From positions 35,127 through 99,126 of the IMG/VR virus record IMGVR_UViG_3300007513_000015: DNA of 64,000 nt; one strand, given 5' to 3'. This DNA is from a virus. The position numbers and the translations under genes were made by a program. The notes below the pieces were generated by a model. That model had not been told where the DNA came from. It did not search any database and saw only the letters and a list, made by a program, of their open reading frames with translations. Position 1 is the stretch's first letter. The number at the start of each line of letters is the position of its first letter. This document shows positions 10,701-19,999 of the stretch, one piece after another.

Positions 10701-13700
10701 GGACCACAACCATATACACCATCTGAATTACCTGGTGCTATGAACGACCATACTGTTGTTGCGCTTGGTGATGGTTATGGCCCGACTGACAATATGGAAA
10801 TCACTGTAGATACGCAAACTACATTAACATTTGTTGATCCAGACACCACTACTGTTGAAGGCGCACAAGACTCACCTTGGTACTGGACTTGGTGGGATCA
10901 TTCTGATCCATCATATGCTCCTTATCAAGTAGATGAAGCAGTGGCAGCATCATTTGGTGGTAACGAAGGAACAACAGGTGGTTTTGACTTATATCGTGGT
11001 GGTACATATAAATTCACTAATAATGCTTGGAATCCATCAGGTCATATCGTACAGCCTGATCCATTCACTGGACTCCCTACTCCAATGTATATGCACGCGG
11101 CTGGTGTTAAAGCTATTCTCGGCGCAGGGTGGGATAATCTAGTTGAAGCGGGTATGGTACAGAATGATGGTAAGAAGTGTGTTTCTATGAGAGCAGATCA
11201 CGGTCTAACTATCGTTGCTGGTGATCATAATCCATTCAACAATCTTGAAGAGGAGCCAGGCAACTGGACTTCTACAGAAACATTCCCGGTTTGTATGGGG
11301 TTAAATGGTTGGTGTGAAGAGTTAGACGTTGATGGATGGTACTACAATGGCGAAGATGATAAACAGACTTGTTTAGATTTGAATCCAACAAGTGAGGTTG
11401 GATTAGCGCAATGGAGAGAATCACAATACATTGGTAACTTCTCTAAAGAATTCACTTGGAAGATTCCTGAAGATTTCGGTCTTACTGGTTCTGATGGTAA
11501 TTCTGGACTTGGTCCATTTGTTGCGCCTGGCGAAGTAAATGGATACTATGCTGTAGAAGCTGATGGTGGTCTATATAAATTTGATAAAGAAGGTATGATT
11601 GAAGGTACTAACAGAACAGTCAACCTTTATCGTGGTGGCACTTATCGCTTCCGTGTGAATGCGGCTGGTCACCCAATGTATATTACAACTGATGATGGTT
11701 CACACTTTACTCCAGGTGCTTATTTTGGTGAGTATCTACTTGGTGTAAATGGTTCAAGAGCAGAAGAGGGAGCTGGTGACCAAACATACGCTGATTCTTC
11801 TAACTTTGGTCTTGATGGGGCAGGCGTTCCTAAATATGAAATTTTAGAATTCACTGTACCATCTGTCGCTCCTGATACACTTTACTATCAGTGTGCTTGG
11901 CACGCTTCTATGATGGGACAATTCAATATTATTGACTTGCCTGTTGTTAATGCTGGTGAAGATATTGTTGTTTACTACCATCACGGTCAGGACAATATGT
12001 ACACTCCTCTACATATTAAGGATAAGATTGTTGTTGATAACGGCACTTCTACTGACTACTTCCAGGTACAGCCTGAGCCAGTAAATTCATTCCCAGTAAA
12101 AGGAACTCAAGCAGACGTACTTAATGAAGGCAATCTGTTAACTGCTACAGGTGAAGGTGCAATTCCAAAGATTCAAGCAATGAATATTGAACTTGGCACT
12201 ACATCTTATATTGATCCACTTGTGATGATTCCAGGAATTGGTTCTGAGCAATTCCTTGTAACAAACAATGAAAGTGGTCTTGCTAAGGTTTATATCAGTG
12301 TTGATATAGATAAGCGTTCTAATATCTCTCTTGATAACGTAACATTCAAGGAAGTTGTATGGACAGAATCTGGTTCTTGGCAGATTCAAGGTGGTACTGC
12401 ATTTACGAATACTACTGTTGCAGGATATATTGAGCAGATTGTTACTGGTTCAATTGTTGAAGGCACAACATACGAGATCCAATACGATATCGTAGAATCA
12501 TTCAAGGATGACTTTGATGCGGAAGTTGGAACAGTTCAAGCAGTTCTTATTGGTGATACTATTGTTGAAGGCACATCTAATACTACAGTTGGACACTACT
12601 CCGAAACAGTAATTGCTCCTGCTAATACAAATATATTGAGACTAAATAACACAGGTAAGGGTAAGATTGATAATGTTTCAATCCGTGAACGTGTAACTGG
12701 TCAAAATGCTTGGTATATGGGTGAAGGCTGGAATTCAGTCGGAGGTAAAGCATATATTGACGGCACTATCTCTTCTAAAACAGAAGTTAACCAGACTGTT
12801 GATATTGAGACTGGTAAACTATATGAAGTTAAGTATAATTTAGCAGACCTCGACCCTAATGATAACGGTATGTCTGGTAGATTACGTGTTACTCTAGGTA
12901 CTAATCCTGAGAATTTAATTTCAAATTGGAACTTTGATTTCACTGATCCTGTTCTAGTTAATTGGACAACTTCTGGTCCTGATGTACAGATTGTTAATGA
13001 GAAGTTAATTTTCAATTCTTCTACAAATGGCACTGCTACATACACCTTAGCTAATGCTCTTGTTAAGAATGAGAAGTATGAAGCAACTATTGATTGTGAT
13101 GTGTTTGATGAAAATATCTTGAATTTCCAAGTTGGGCCTGGGCCTGCTGGAACTCACGCTCATACATTCCAAATGACTGAAACACAGAGTAATTGGTTAC
13201 AAGAGAATCCATCTGTTAATACGCTATCATTTGTGCAGACTGATGGTTATCACGCAGAAACATATACACACATCTTTACAATTGCTTGGTCTCAAGATAT
13301 TATGAGTTATGTGTTAGTTTCACAAACAATTCCTGAAGGTCACGATGAATTAACTCTAGTGTCAACTACTAATAACAATCCTACAATTGATGTGTTTGTT
13401 GATGGTGTTGCTCAACATACTATTTCTACAACTGGTATCCATCACATTGATTTAGTTGGAGAGGCTTCATCTACATTTATGCTACAGATGAATGGTTCAG
13501 GTTCTATCAACTCCGTTAAGCTAGTTGAAGAAGAAATACCAGCAATTGATTATGACTCTACTGGTGTTGTTCCTAATGGTGAACAATCTTACTATACGAG
13601 AGCTGGTTCACACGACTCTAAGATTCACTTCATTGCTGATGTGGACAATAATCGTCCTGAAGAAAATAATCCTTACTACACTAATATTGGTTTTGAAGGA

Positions 13701-15299
13701 TCTATTGATAATATTTCAGTTCGTGAAGTGGAAGAGAATTGGACTTTCGCTTCTCAAGAAGGTGGTAATTCATATGTTGACCAAACTTCACAACAGATTT
13801 ACACTTCTGGTGTTGGTACTGGTGCAAGAGGAATCGCACATATCTCATTTGAAATCACTAATGAAATGAACTATCGTGTAGGCTTCAATATTGATAGACC
13901 TACTGATTCTATTGTTAAGATTGGTCCTACTCCAGATTCAGACACGTATGGTAGTTTTGAAATCACTGCTAATGATAATGATGGAGATAAAGACTTTATA
14001 TTCACTGCACCAGTTACTGGTGTTGCGTACATAACACTTTCTACTACTGGAAATGGCTTCACTTATTGGGATAATGTTTCTGTTAAGACTATTCCTAATC
14101 TTTCTTCTGATGAGTATCTATTGCTTGCACGTTCTTTGAATGTGTTTGGTGTACCTATCGGTGGAGAAGAAAGATGGAAGAGTGTCCATCTTGATATGGA
14201 AAATGCAGACTATACAGGTCAGCCTATCTCTGGTATGCGTACACTGGAATCATTTGGCGAATCAGTGATTGAAAATTACTATGATGTTAACAGACGTTCT
14301 AATGATATCTTGAATCCACCTGTATCTCTGACCGGTATGAATATTGAGTTTGGTACAAGAGCGGTTACAGCAATTAATCCTTCTTGTTCTAATGATCTAT
14401 ATAATAATCAAGTAGATTGTGAGACACCTAACGGTACTTGGTTCGATACAGTAGTATCCTTCTGTTCTGATTCAATCTATCCAGATGAAGTGTCTTGTAT
14501 TGAGCCTAATGGTACTTGGACTGCTGGTTCTTGTTCTAATCCAATATATGGAGATGTTTCATCTTGTGAAGATGCGGGAACGTGTTCTGATTCACAGTTT
14601 AACAACAGTGAAACACAGTGTACTACTTCTGGTGGAGTTTGGACTTCTGATAATAATACTTGGACATTTGGTGTTTGTACTGACTTATCTTTCAATGACC
14701 AATCTTCTTGTGAATCACCAAGAGGAGTTTGGACACCTGAGAATCCAGCTCATTGTACTGACTTATCTTTCAATGACCAATCTTCTTGTGAATCACCAAG
14801 AGGAGTTTGGGATGCTACTGTAGTTGAGGCAATGACTGGAGACACAATCGAAGTAACTGGTGCTGGTATTGATCCAAACTATATTATCACTATTGGTGGG
14901 GTTGAACAATCATCTTCACCAATAAATCTACCAACTAAGGTTAACTTTATATTAAATGCTGATACTCCACTAGGAATACAAGAATTTAAGATTACAAATA
15001 TTGACGGTGATTTTGCTATACTTGATGTGCCATTCACTGTACTTGATCACTTGAGAATCATTACTGTTACTGATAATCTTGATGGCACTTATGGAGTTAC
15101 AGGAGCATCATTTGAATCTACTACAACAGTAACACTTATTGACCAAGCAACTACAACTGATTATCCTCAAACGGTAACATTTGTTGATGCTAACAATATT
15201 TCATTTACTGATGTTGTAAATCCTGGTACATATGATGTGAGAGTTGATAATTCTGATGGATCAACATTCACTGAAATTGATGCAGTAGTTATAGCATAA
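7764..15299 (+). CDS. Giant multidomain tail fibre protein
   Basis: 2511 residues with no enzymatic motif; this is a mosaic of adhesion-type modules. In order: a helical N-terminus (1-90); a cupredoxin-like domain about 267-345 with VHNAV and FHCTFH; GSGY beta repeats 433-612; a His-rich HxH block about 640-810; a YRGGTY segment near 1076; a second cupredoxin-like domain about 1283-1392 containing CAWHASMMG; several jelly-roll-like carbohydrate-binding-type domains (1480-2130, each opening with an N-x-x-x-N-x-x-F-like line); another HxH block near 1795; an array of Cys/Trp modules 2208-2349; and Ig-like domains to the end. An AGGA site precedes the ATG. It is probably a host-contacting fibre. 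The modular make-up suggests growth by domain capture and duplication. Confidence 0.8.
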   Translation: MAHYTGHKFTLTELNTIEQQKSDFLNSLNIKLSAPDLLVKDLSLMLKSLEVMENLEHLPEYKDFLINVANRSATFVNPTEMIPNGGFDVTYNTTNLVTNSSFSADAFELEIIKNSGFDVPVDLARPWANGIAYKFDTLFTEGTQIVQAFTDGQQTALTWFETELKPNTQYKFSYDLTVNPVNWDLLSGGFNMVDIPSSDKAVFSETGGGPDPQTFICSVIEDASLVRPTCDGVAIEWNTSIEQMAIDCQSGGGVWDEGAINDPQAQNHILIPYHINAREGDTIIFTNPSTSILVHNAVSDDNIAFISPDLNPGESWSWVVDGYHDLYFHCTFHPLEEGRLTSTTNHRYVYAIDHGLNPGDTVKIPINYGANVALPSLSNSYAINLALPQSCTSLGGAGDQNVVESLYHDLSIGNIVSFQSGEVETNPDAGVPVDVVFQGGTGSDTANASASVQVTGGVVSDISLTSGGSGYIEIPTVYIVGGGGAGATASINFSGNITSISIDDIGSGYQTAPTVQISAPDVATIPDGIGGTIPTTPATAIATINASGSIDSITITENGSGYHSPPTITLVGGTPTVAGSVSGEINGSVLGITLISGGSGYGSGDGSVGVGERKWEEYIITAVQKGDARVDIFFDDVNVIGHLHTAELTPAEYQQIKNGTPTVIMTSTDGEGSGENSPHSHSATFDWDPALNNGDGGMYLVGMTGSHTHGMQNYYDITGGTKVELTNFGHYHEILISLDDEATLKAAPLQNVTQDTDGTWSATSGNTLILTSDYGTSDPQHFHTLEMGCLDPDNDTYLIIAIDQHIHDFDRVWYPGSSQFTLGQYNFALGGDDTNPTSINLPFIDIIGYVKKDKGIECDAHGLKAGDKVHYQNVYNGIHHGNTNYFVDYVIDWDHFVLTESVIYPLENAPGTTPTQFDVVESYEVVADLASYRFEVERDLTNHVGSPFIEGVEIHWSRPRTVKSTNHGLSVGDVVQLPSGPQPYTPSELPGAMNDHTVVALGDGYGPTDNMEITVDTQTTLTFVDPDTTTVEGAQDSPWYWTWWDHSDPSYAPYQVDEAVAASFGGNEGTTGGFDLYRGGTYKFTNNAWNPSGHIVQPDPFTGLPTPMYMHAAGVKAILGAGWDNLVEAGMVQNDGKKCVSMRADHGLTIVAGDHNPFNNLEEEPGNWTSTETFPVCMGLNGWCEELDVDGWYYNGEDDKQTCLDLNPTSEVGLAQWRESQYIGNFSKEFTWKIPEDFGLTGSDGNSGLGPFVAPGEVNGYYAVEADGGLYKFDKEGMIEGTNRTVNLYRGGTYRFRVNAAGHPMYITTDDGSHFTPGAYFGEYLLGVNGSRAEEGAGDQTYADSSNFGLDGAGVPKYEILEFTVPSVAPDTLYYQCAWHASMMGQFNIIDLPVVNAGEDIVVYYHHGQDNMYTPLHIKDKIVVDNGTSTDYFQVQPEPVNSFPVKGTQADVLNEGNLLTATGEGAIPKIQAMNIELGTTSYIDPLVMIPGIGSEQFLVTNNESGLAKVYISVDIDKRSNISLDNVTFKEVVWTESGSWQIQGGTAFTNTTVAGYIEQIVTGSIVEGTTYEIQYDIVESFKDDFDAEVGTVQAVLIGDTIVEGTSNTTVGHYSETVIAPANTNILRLNNTGKGKIDNVSIRERVTGQNAWYMGEGWNSVGGKAYIDGTISSKTEVNQTVDIETGKLYEVKYNLADLDPNDNGMSGRLRVTLGTNPENLISNWNFDFTDPVLVNWTTSGPDVQIVNEKLIFNSSTNGTATYTLANALVKNEKYEATIDCDVFDENILNFQVGPGPAGTHAHTFQMTETQSNWLQENPSVNTLSFVQTDGYHAETYTHIFTIAWSQDIMSYVLVSQTIPEGHDELTLVSTTNNNPTIDVFVDGVAQHTISTTGIHHIDLVGEASSTFMLQMNGSGSINSVKLVEEEIPAIDYDSTGVVPNGEQSYYTRAGSHDSKIHFIADVDNNRPEENNPYYTNIGFEGSIDNISVREVEENWTFASQEGGNSYVDQTSQQIYTSGVGTGARGIAHISFEITNEMNYRVGFNIDRPTDSIVKIGPTPDSDTYGSFEITANDNDGDKDFIFTAPVTGVAYITLSTTGNGFTYWDNVSVKTIPNLSSDEYLLLARSLNVFGVPIGGEERWKSVHLDMENADYTGQPISGMRTLESFGESVIENYYDVNRRSNDILNPPVSLTGMNIEFGTRAVTAINPSCSNDLYNNQVDCETPNGTWFDTVVSFCSDSIYPDEVSCIEPNGTWTAGSCSNPIYGDVSSCEDAGTCSDSQFNNSETQCTTSGGVWTSDNNTWTFGVCTDLSFNDQSSCESPRGVWTPENPAHCTDLSFNDQSSCESPRGVWDATVVEAMTGDTIEVTGAGIDPNYIITIGGVEQSSSPINLPTKVNFILNADTPLGIQEFKITNIDGDFAILDVPFTVLDHLRIITVTDNLDGTYGVTGASFESTTTVTLIDQATTTDYPQTVTFVDANNISFTDVVNPGTYDVRVDNSDGSTFTEIDAVVIA
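14385..14810 (+). repeat. Array of C-x10-C-x6-W modules (last two copies are DNA repeats)
   Basis: At least five short modules of the form C-[ST]-[DN]-x8-C-x6-W, plus degenerate ones, lie in tandem in the giant fibre. The last two copies share an identical 58-base DNA block (14675-14732 and 14753-14810, period 78), showing a recent duplication. Each module has two Cys and an invariant Trp, which fits a small disulphide- or metal-stabilised turn. Confidence 0.85.
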
Positions 15300-15308
15300 A
15301 GAGATACT

Positions 15309-15342
15309 AAACTATTATAAATAGTTTTAATTATTATAAATA
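15309..15342 (+). promoter_or_regulatory. Two late promoters, the first inside a palindrome
   Basis: TATAAATA occurs at 15316-15323 and again at 15335-15342, both upstream of the 1196-residue fibre gene. The first lies in a palindrome with perfect 7-bp arms (15309-15315 and 15321-15327). Confidence 0.7.
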
Positions 15343-15378
15343 TAATCAGAAATAGATTTAATTTGGAGATAAACTAAA

Positions 15379-18300
15379 ATGTCCGTAACACTATCAAACA
15401 TAACAACTGCGGTTGATCCGTTTAACGATATTCCAGATATTACATTTGATAGTATCGACATCACGGCTTTCACCGAAGAAGTAGAAATTTATACTAACAC
15501 TCCTGCGGTGATGATTCCAACTAAGTTGAACGCAATGGCTGGTTCAATGAAAACTTGGTTGAATGATAATATTAGTGCGCCACTAGAGAACCAACAAAAC
15601 ACATTCAAGAATGAAGTGATTATAAGAACCAACACTGCTATGAATGCTGTTGAAACCTATATGAATGATGAAGTTCAAGGTTTCGTTAATACAGTATTTG
15701 TGCCTTGGGCAAACGATGCTGGTAATATTCTTTCAAATCACGCAAACATTCTTGAAACTAATGTGACTGGAACAATATCACAGTTACAAAGTGACTACAC
15801 TCTTCACGTTGAATCTCAGGATGCTATTATCCAGCAGGCCCTTGATGATATATTATCTAATATTGCTCAATATACTTCTGGTGCGGCAGATTCTGGTTAT
15901 TCTATTCATCAAACCAATGAATTACTTGCCGATGTTACGATGACTCGTGAGATTGGATTTGATAACTACAAATACAATGCAGAAGGTCAGATCACATTCG
16001 CAGAAGAAGGACCAAATAGAACACATCATATTTCATATAACAAATCAACTGGCGCTATTCAGGCATTTGGTGAGTCAATGCAAATCGAAGGTGAGCCTCG
16101 TCCATTCGTTCAACATCTTAAACTTGAACAAGAGGCTTCTACTGGCTCAACTTCTGTTACTAAGATTAAAGCATATGATATAAACAAGTATGTATCCACT
16201 ACTAATGTTAATTCATTCAGAGGAACTGGACACGAAGAAGATGGCACACCGGCTGTTGAATTAACTATTCTTAATAATACGTCTATTGCTGATACTGATA
16301 ATCCTGAACTTGTCTTGAGAAGAGGTATTGATTCAGCTATGATGTGGGGTAGTCTTGATGATGGTGATTTTATTACAATCACAAATCTTGATGGTTCTAT
16401 TTACAATGAAGGTATTGTTGGCCAATATGCACAGAACTATGATACAACTTTATTTAAGCCTTATTCTTCCTATTGTCACGATTCAACATCATCCGTAACT
16501 GGATGGGGTGTGGATGCTAGTATGAATGCTATTGATATTGATTCTTCTGGCGGCCTATATGACACTCCTGTAAAATGTGAAATGTATAAAGATTCTAATG
16601 TTGCTCTTTTAGATGATTTAAGTCGTTCTTATGAGTTTAATATTGCTGGTGAATCTTATGATTCTGATTTATCTGATGGTCTTATCTATAATGTATACAT
16701 TAATGATGATTCCGGTTTCATTGATTCGTATGCATACACAATTGATGCTAATGGCAAACAAGATACTGGTGCAATCTTAAATGCTGTTTATGATAATGGT
16801 GTTTCAGATGTTACAATCACTAATAGAGGTACAAAATATTCTAAAAACTCATCTGCAAGAGCATTTGATTTAGGTGCTGTTGATGTTACAGGTTCCATTG
16901 AAACAAAAGCAGTAGCAACTCATACATTAAAGAATGGTATGGTTGATGAGATTTTAATTACTAATGCTGGTGCAGGTTATACCGGATATTATGAAATTAT
17001 CGTTCCTGAAGTTCCGGGTGGTGATGGTCATACTCATACATTACAATTTTCACAAGCAATAATTAATCAAATTAAAGCAGGAACTCCTCAAGTCGGCGCA
17101 ACCGTTGAGGCAGGTCACTCACACGATATTACTGTTGCTTGGAATGATTTTAACAATTCATTCATTCTAACACAAACAGTTGGCGGTGGTCACGACCACG
17201 AAATGACTATTACAACACATAATGTTAATCCAACAATTACAGTAGCATTCACAACAAATACTGGTGGTCTTGCTGATGGTTATGTTGTATTAGCAGAAGA
17301 TGGAACAGTAGATGAAGTTATTATAACTAATGGTGGTGCTGATTATGGAGTAGGAGATACAGTCTCTATTAGTGGTGGAGCCCCTGCTACTCCTGCGCAA
17401 GTATCAATGAATCTTGCTGATGGTGGTATCGCAAGTATTGCAGTTTCAGATCAAGGTACTGGATATACTGATAATACAGCAAAGACTGTTCAGGTGGATA
17501 TTCAAAACAATACTTTCACTCCGTCCGTTATTTCTGTAAATGTTGGAGATACAATCGACTTTACAAATCTTGATATTCAAGCGCATACAGTAACACATAC
17601 TGATGGAATGTTTAATTCTGGTGATATTCCACAAAATGCTACATTCTCATATACAGTCACAAAGGACACTGAATTAACAGATAGATATGATATTGTTGAT
17701 GAGAATAATACTGAAACTACTGCTACTCTTTGGGTTCGTGAAAACACGGTATTTGTTGAAATGAACACAACAACTGGTGGTGGTCTGAGAGGTCTTGGTA
17801 CTATTAATGCATCAGGAAACTTAATTGATATTGCTGTTGATAACCCAGGAAAAGGATATAATGCAACAGATACAGTTCGTATTATTGATGTATCTGGCCC
17901 AGGAGAAGGAGCATATGCTTCTGTAGAAACTAATCGCTCTATTGGTGCTGTTACTGTTGTGAATAAGGGAACTGGTTATTCTGAGAATACTCAAATTCTT
18001 GCGTTTGATCCTACTGGTACTCCTATCATTGATTCTGCTACTGGATTAGAAACAGGAAGAACATATGGTTCTGGAGCTATTTTGAGACCAAATTTAACAA
18101 CAGAATACGTTCCAGCTGTTTGTTCTGATTCGCAATTTCTCGTTCAAGCGGATTGTGAAGGGGCCGGGGCAACTTGGAGTGCAGAAATCACTATAGGTGA
18201 AATAATTGATGTTACTGTAGCTGATGGCGGCTCTAATTATAATGATATTCAACTTATTATTAATGATCCTGCTGGAACTGGTGCAGGTGGTTCATTGACA

Positions 18301-18969
18301 CCAGATGTTAATAATATAATCTCTGATGTAAGTTTGACTAATCGAGGTTCAAATTACAATGAGCCTATCATAATTATATCTGATCCTTCAGGTAAGATTG
18401 GTACTACTTTAGATAGCACAATTGGCGGTGGATTCGCTGGAACAGTCACACTTAATAATGGTATCGGCTCGGCTACAATCGTTGAAGATTGGCAAAATTA
18501 TATTGATGGACAAACAAGAGTTATAGTAGTTGATGCAGATCCTATTCCTACTGGTTACGGTGCTACTGGCACAGTTCAACTTGGAGCGGCAGGCAATGTT
18601 TCATCTATCACATTCACTAATCCTGGAACTGCTTATAAGCAACCTGTAGTGGTGGTTGCAGGACCAGTTAGTTATACTGGTGCTTCTATCAATAATGTTA
18701 ATACTGATTTAGCACTGTATGGGCCAGAAGGAAATACAGATAATAGCCCATTTTCTGCTAATAACACAGCCGGAACAAACTTTAAGAATGGTATTATGAT
18801 TCAGTTTGAGAATCCAAATGGTCATTCTATGGATGATTATTGGACATTCAAATGCCAGTCTTGGAAAAAAGGAACGCCAGATTCACTACTATACACTTCT
18901 AGTAGATATGATGGTAATAATGAAAATATGCGTGGAATTATTACATTGAAAGATGTATGGGACGTTTAA
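15379..18969 (+). CDS. Large tail fibre protein with GxGY beta-repeats
   Basis: 1196 residues. Residues 1-190 are helical and coiled-coil-like. The rest carries many repeats of the form 'G-x-[IV]-x-x-[IV]-x-[IV]-x-x-x-G-x-x-Y-x-x-x-x-x-[IV]-x-[IV]', known from large structural proteins of marine T4-like phages. A His-rich HxH block lies at about 548-615 (GHTH, GHSH, GHDH), a cupredoxin-like domain at about 705-774 (NNTFTPSVISVNVGDTI, then AHTVTHTDG), and one C-x10-C-x6-W module at 915-933. There is no enzyme signature. GGAG lies 10 bases upstream of the ATG. It shares modules with the 2511-residue fibre just upstream and is likely part of the same distal tail apparatus. Confidence 0.8.
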   Translation: MSVTLSNITTAVDPFNDIPDITFDSIDITAFTEEVEIYTNTPAVMIPTKLNAMAGSMKTWLNDNISAPLENQQNTFKNEVIIRTNTAMNAVETYMNDEVQGFVNTVFVPWANDAGNILSNHANILETNVTGTISQLQSDYTLHVESQDAIIQQALDDILSNIAQYTSGAADSGYSIHQTNELLADVTMTREIGFDNYKYNAEGQITFAEEGPNRTHHISYNKSTGAIQAFGESMQIEGEPRPFVQHLKLEQEASTGSTSVTKIKAYDINKYVSTTNVNSFRGTGHEEDGTPAVELTILNNTSIADTDNPELVLRRGIDSAMMWGSLDDGDFITITNLDGSIYNEGIVGQYAQNYDTTLFKPYSSYCHDSTSSVTGWGVDASMNAIDIDSSGGLYDTPVKCEMYKDSNVALLDDLSRSYEFNIAGESYDSDLSDGLIYNVYINDDSGFIDSYAYTIDANGKQDTGAILNAVYDNGVSDVTITNRGTKYSKNSSARAFDLGAVDVTGSIETKAVATHTLKNGMVDEILITNAGAGYTGYYEIIVPEVPGGDGHTHTLQFSQAIINQIKAGTPQVGATVEAGHSHDITVAWNDFNNSFILTQTVGGGHDHEMTITTHNVNPTITVAFTTNTGGLADGYVVLAEDGTVDEVIITNGGADYGVGDTVSISGGAPATPAQVSMNLADGGIASIAVSDQGTGYTDNTAKTVQVDIQNNTFTPSVISVNVGDTIDFTNLDIQAHTVTHTDGMFNSGDIPQNATFSYTVTKDTELTDRYDIVDENNTETTATLWVRENTVFVEMNTTTGGGLRGLGTINASGNLIDIAVDNPGKGYNATDTVRIIDVSGPGEGAYASVETNRSIGAVTVVNKGTGYSENTQILAFDPTGTPIIDSATGLETGRTYGSGAILRPNLTTEYVPAVCSDSQFLVQADCEGAGATWSAEITIGEIIDVTVADGGSNYNDIQLIINDPAGTGAGGSLTPDVNNIISDVSLTNRGSNYNEPIIIISDPSGKIGTTLDSTIGGGFAGTVTLNNGIGSATIVEDWQNYIDGQTRVIVVDADPIPTGYGATGTVQLGAAGNVSSITFTNPGTAYKQPVVVVAGPVSYTGASINNVNTDLALYGPEGNTDNSPFSANNTAGTNFKNGIMIQFENPNGHSMDDYWTFKCQSWKKGTPDSLLYTSSRYDGNNENMRGIITLKDVWDV

Positions 18970-18977
18970 TAAATTAA

Positions 18978-18985
18978 TATAAATA
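18978..18985 (+). promoter_or_regulatory. Late promoter before adhesin cassettes
   Basis: Exact TATAAATA 36 bases upstream of the first Cys-rich adhesin gene. It probably drives the four-gene block that ends at the 22461 terminator. Confidence 0.7.
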
Positions 18986-19020
18986 GAAGTAAATAAAAGA
19001 ATTTCTGGAGATAAACAACT

Positions 19021-19983
19021 ATGGATATTTTAACACTTGGTAAGATGAACCAGATGGCAAAAGAAGTTGACCAAACTATGGAATATCTTGCCAATGCGAC
19101 ATTCTCCGCACTGAAAGATATTTGTACAGTTCAAGATGAACAACTAACTTGCATCAATCAAACAGTCGCCGAAGGTGTAACAAATCTTGAAGATATGGGC
19201 GGTGGCGGAAGTGGCGTTCAAATTGTAGATTTTTACAATGAAAACGATATAGGCTGTCATTGTTTTACTGGTTGTAACACTACTTGGACTGTCCCTGATG
19301 GCATAAAATCTATTACATTTGAAGCCTGGGGTGGAGGCGGTGCTGGCGCTGGCCACTGTTGTCACGGGTGTTGGTGTGATATGGCATCGTGCGGTTCTCA
19401 AGGTGGCGTATATGCACGAAAAACTGTTTGTTGTATTGCTGAGGATTTTGTAGCAGGTGATGTTTACTCACTTTGTATGGGTGACGGTGGTAATGCGGCC
19501 GGTGGAGGCGGTTGTTGGACCGGTTGTTGTGATGCTCCACGAGGGTGTATGTCATATATCACTGGCCCAGGATTGGATAATTTCTGTGCGCCTGGTGGTA
19601 GGGGTGGTTATAATTTATACTGTAGTTGTAGGTGTAATATGAACCATTGTTGGTACGAAACTCCACAGTGTTTAGGTCTTTGTGTTGGTCAAAATGTTGA
19701 TTTTGCCGCAACAGCGACTGGTCACCAATTCTTCAAGGGCCGCCGTAATTGTGATTGTAACTCACGTTACACACAAACAGGCTCTTCTTATGGTTTAAGA
19801 AATGATTTTATGCAACATATTGAGGATTCTATGAGCTGGTGTGGTTGCGAAACAAATTGTCACGCATATCGACTGGCAGGCGGCGGTATGAATGTTCAAA
19901 AATCATATTGCGGAAACGCTCTTTGTGGTGGATGCTTAGGCAGCCCAGGACATTCTGGTTTAATTAGAATCACATACGCATAA
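19021..19983 (+). CDS. Cys- and Gly-rich tail adhesin-like protein, copy A
   Basis: 320 residues with 32 cysteines (10%), many as CC or CxC, plus runs of glycine. The N-terminus (MDILTLGKMNQMAK, helical to about residue 60) is nearly the same as in copy B at 20695 and probably attaches to the fibre. The remainder resembles the 'W-x-V-P-x-G-x-x-x-I-x-F' start and GGGG loops of phage glycine-rich receptor-binding domains, such as the polyglycine-sandwich gp38 adhesins. Copies A and B share a TGPGLxNFCAxGGxGG core. The cysteine density points to disulphides or bound metal. It is followed by a chaperone-like gene. The receptor-binding role is inferred. Confidence 0.72.
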   Translation: MDILTLGKMNQMAKEVDQTMEYLANATFSALKDICTVQDEQLTCINQTVAEGVTNLEDMGGGGSGVQIVDFYNENDIGCHCFTGCNTTWTVPDGIKSITFEAWGGGGAGAGHCCHGCWCDMASCGSQGGVYARKTVCCIAEDFVAGDVYSLCMGDGGNAAGGGGCWTGCCDAPRGCMSYITGPGLDNFCAPGGRGGYNLYCSCRCNMNHCWYETPQCLGLCVGQNVDFAATATGHQFFKGRRNCDCNSRYTQTGSSYGLRNDFMQHIEDSMSWCGCETNCHAYRLAGGGMNVQKSYCGNALCGGCLGSPGHSGLIRITYA

Positions 19984-19999
19984 TTTAGGAGTTATAAAA

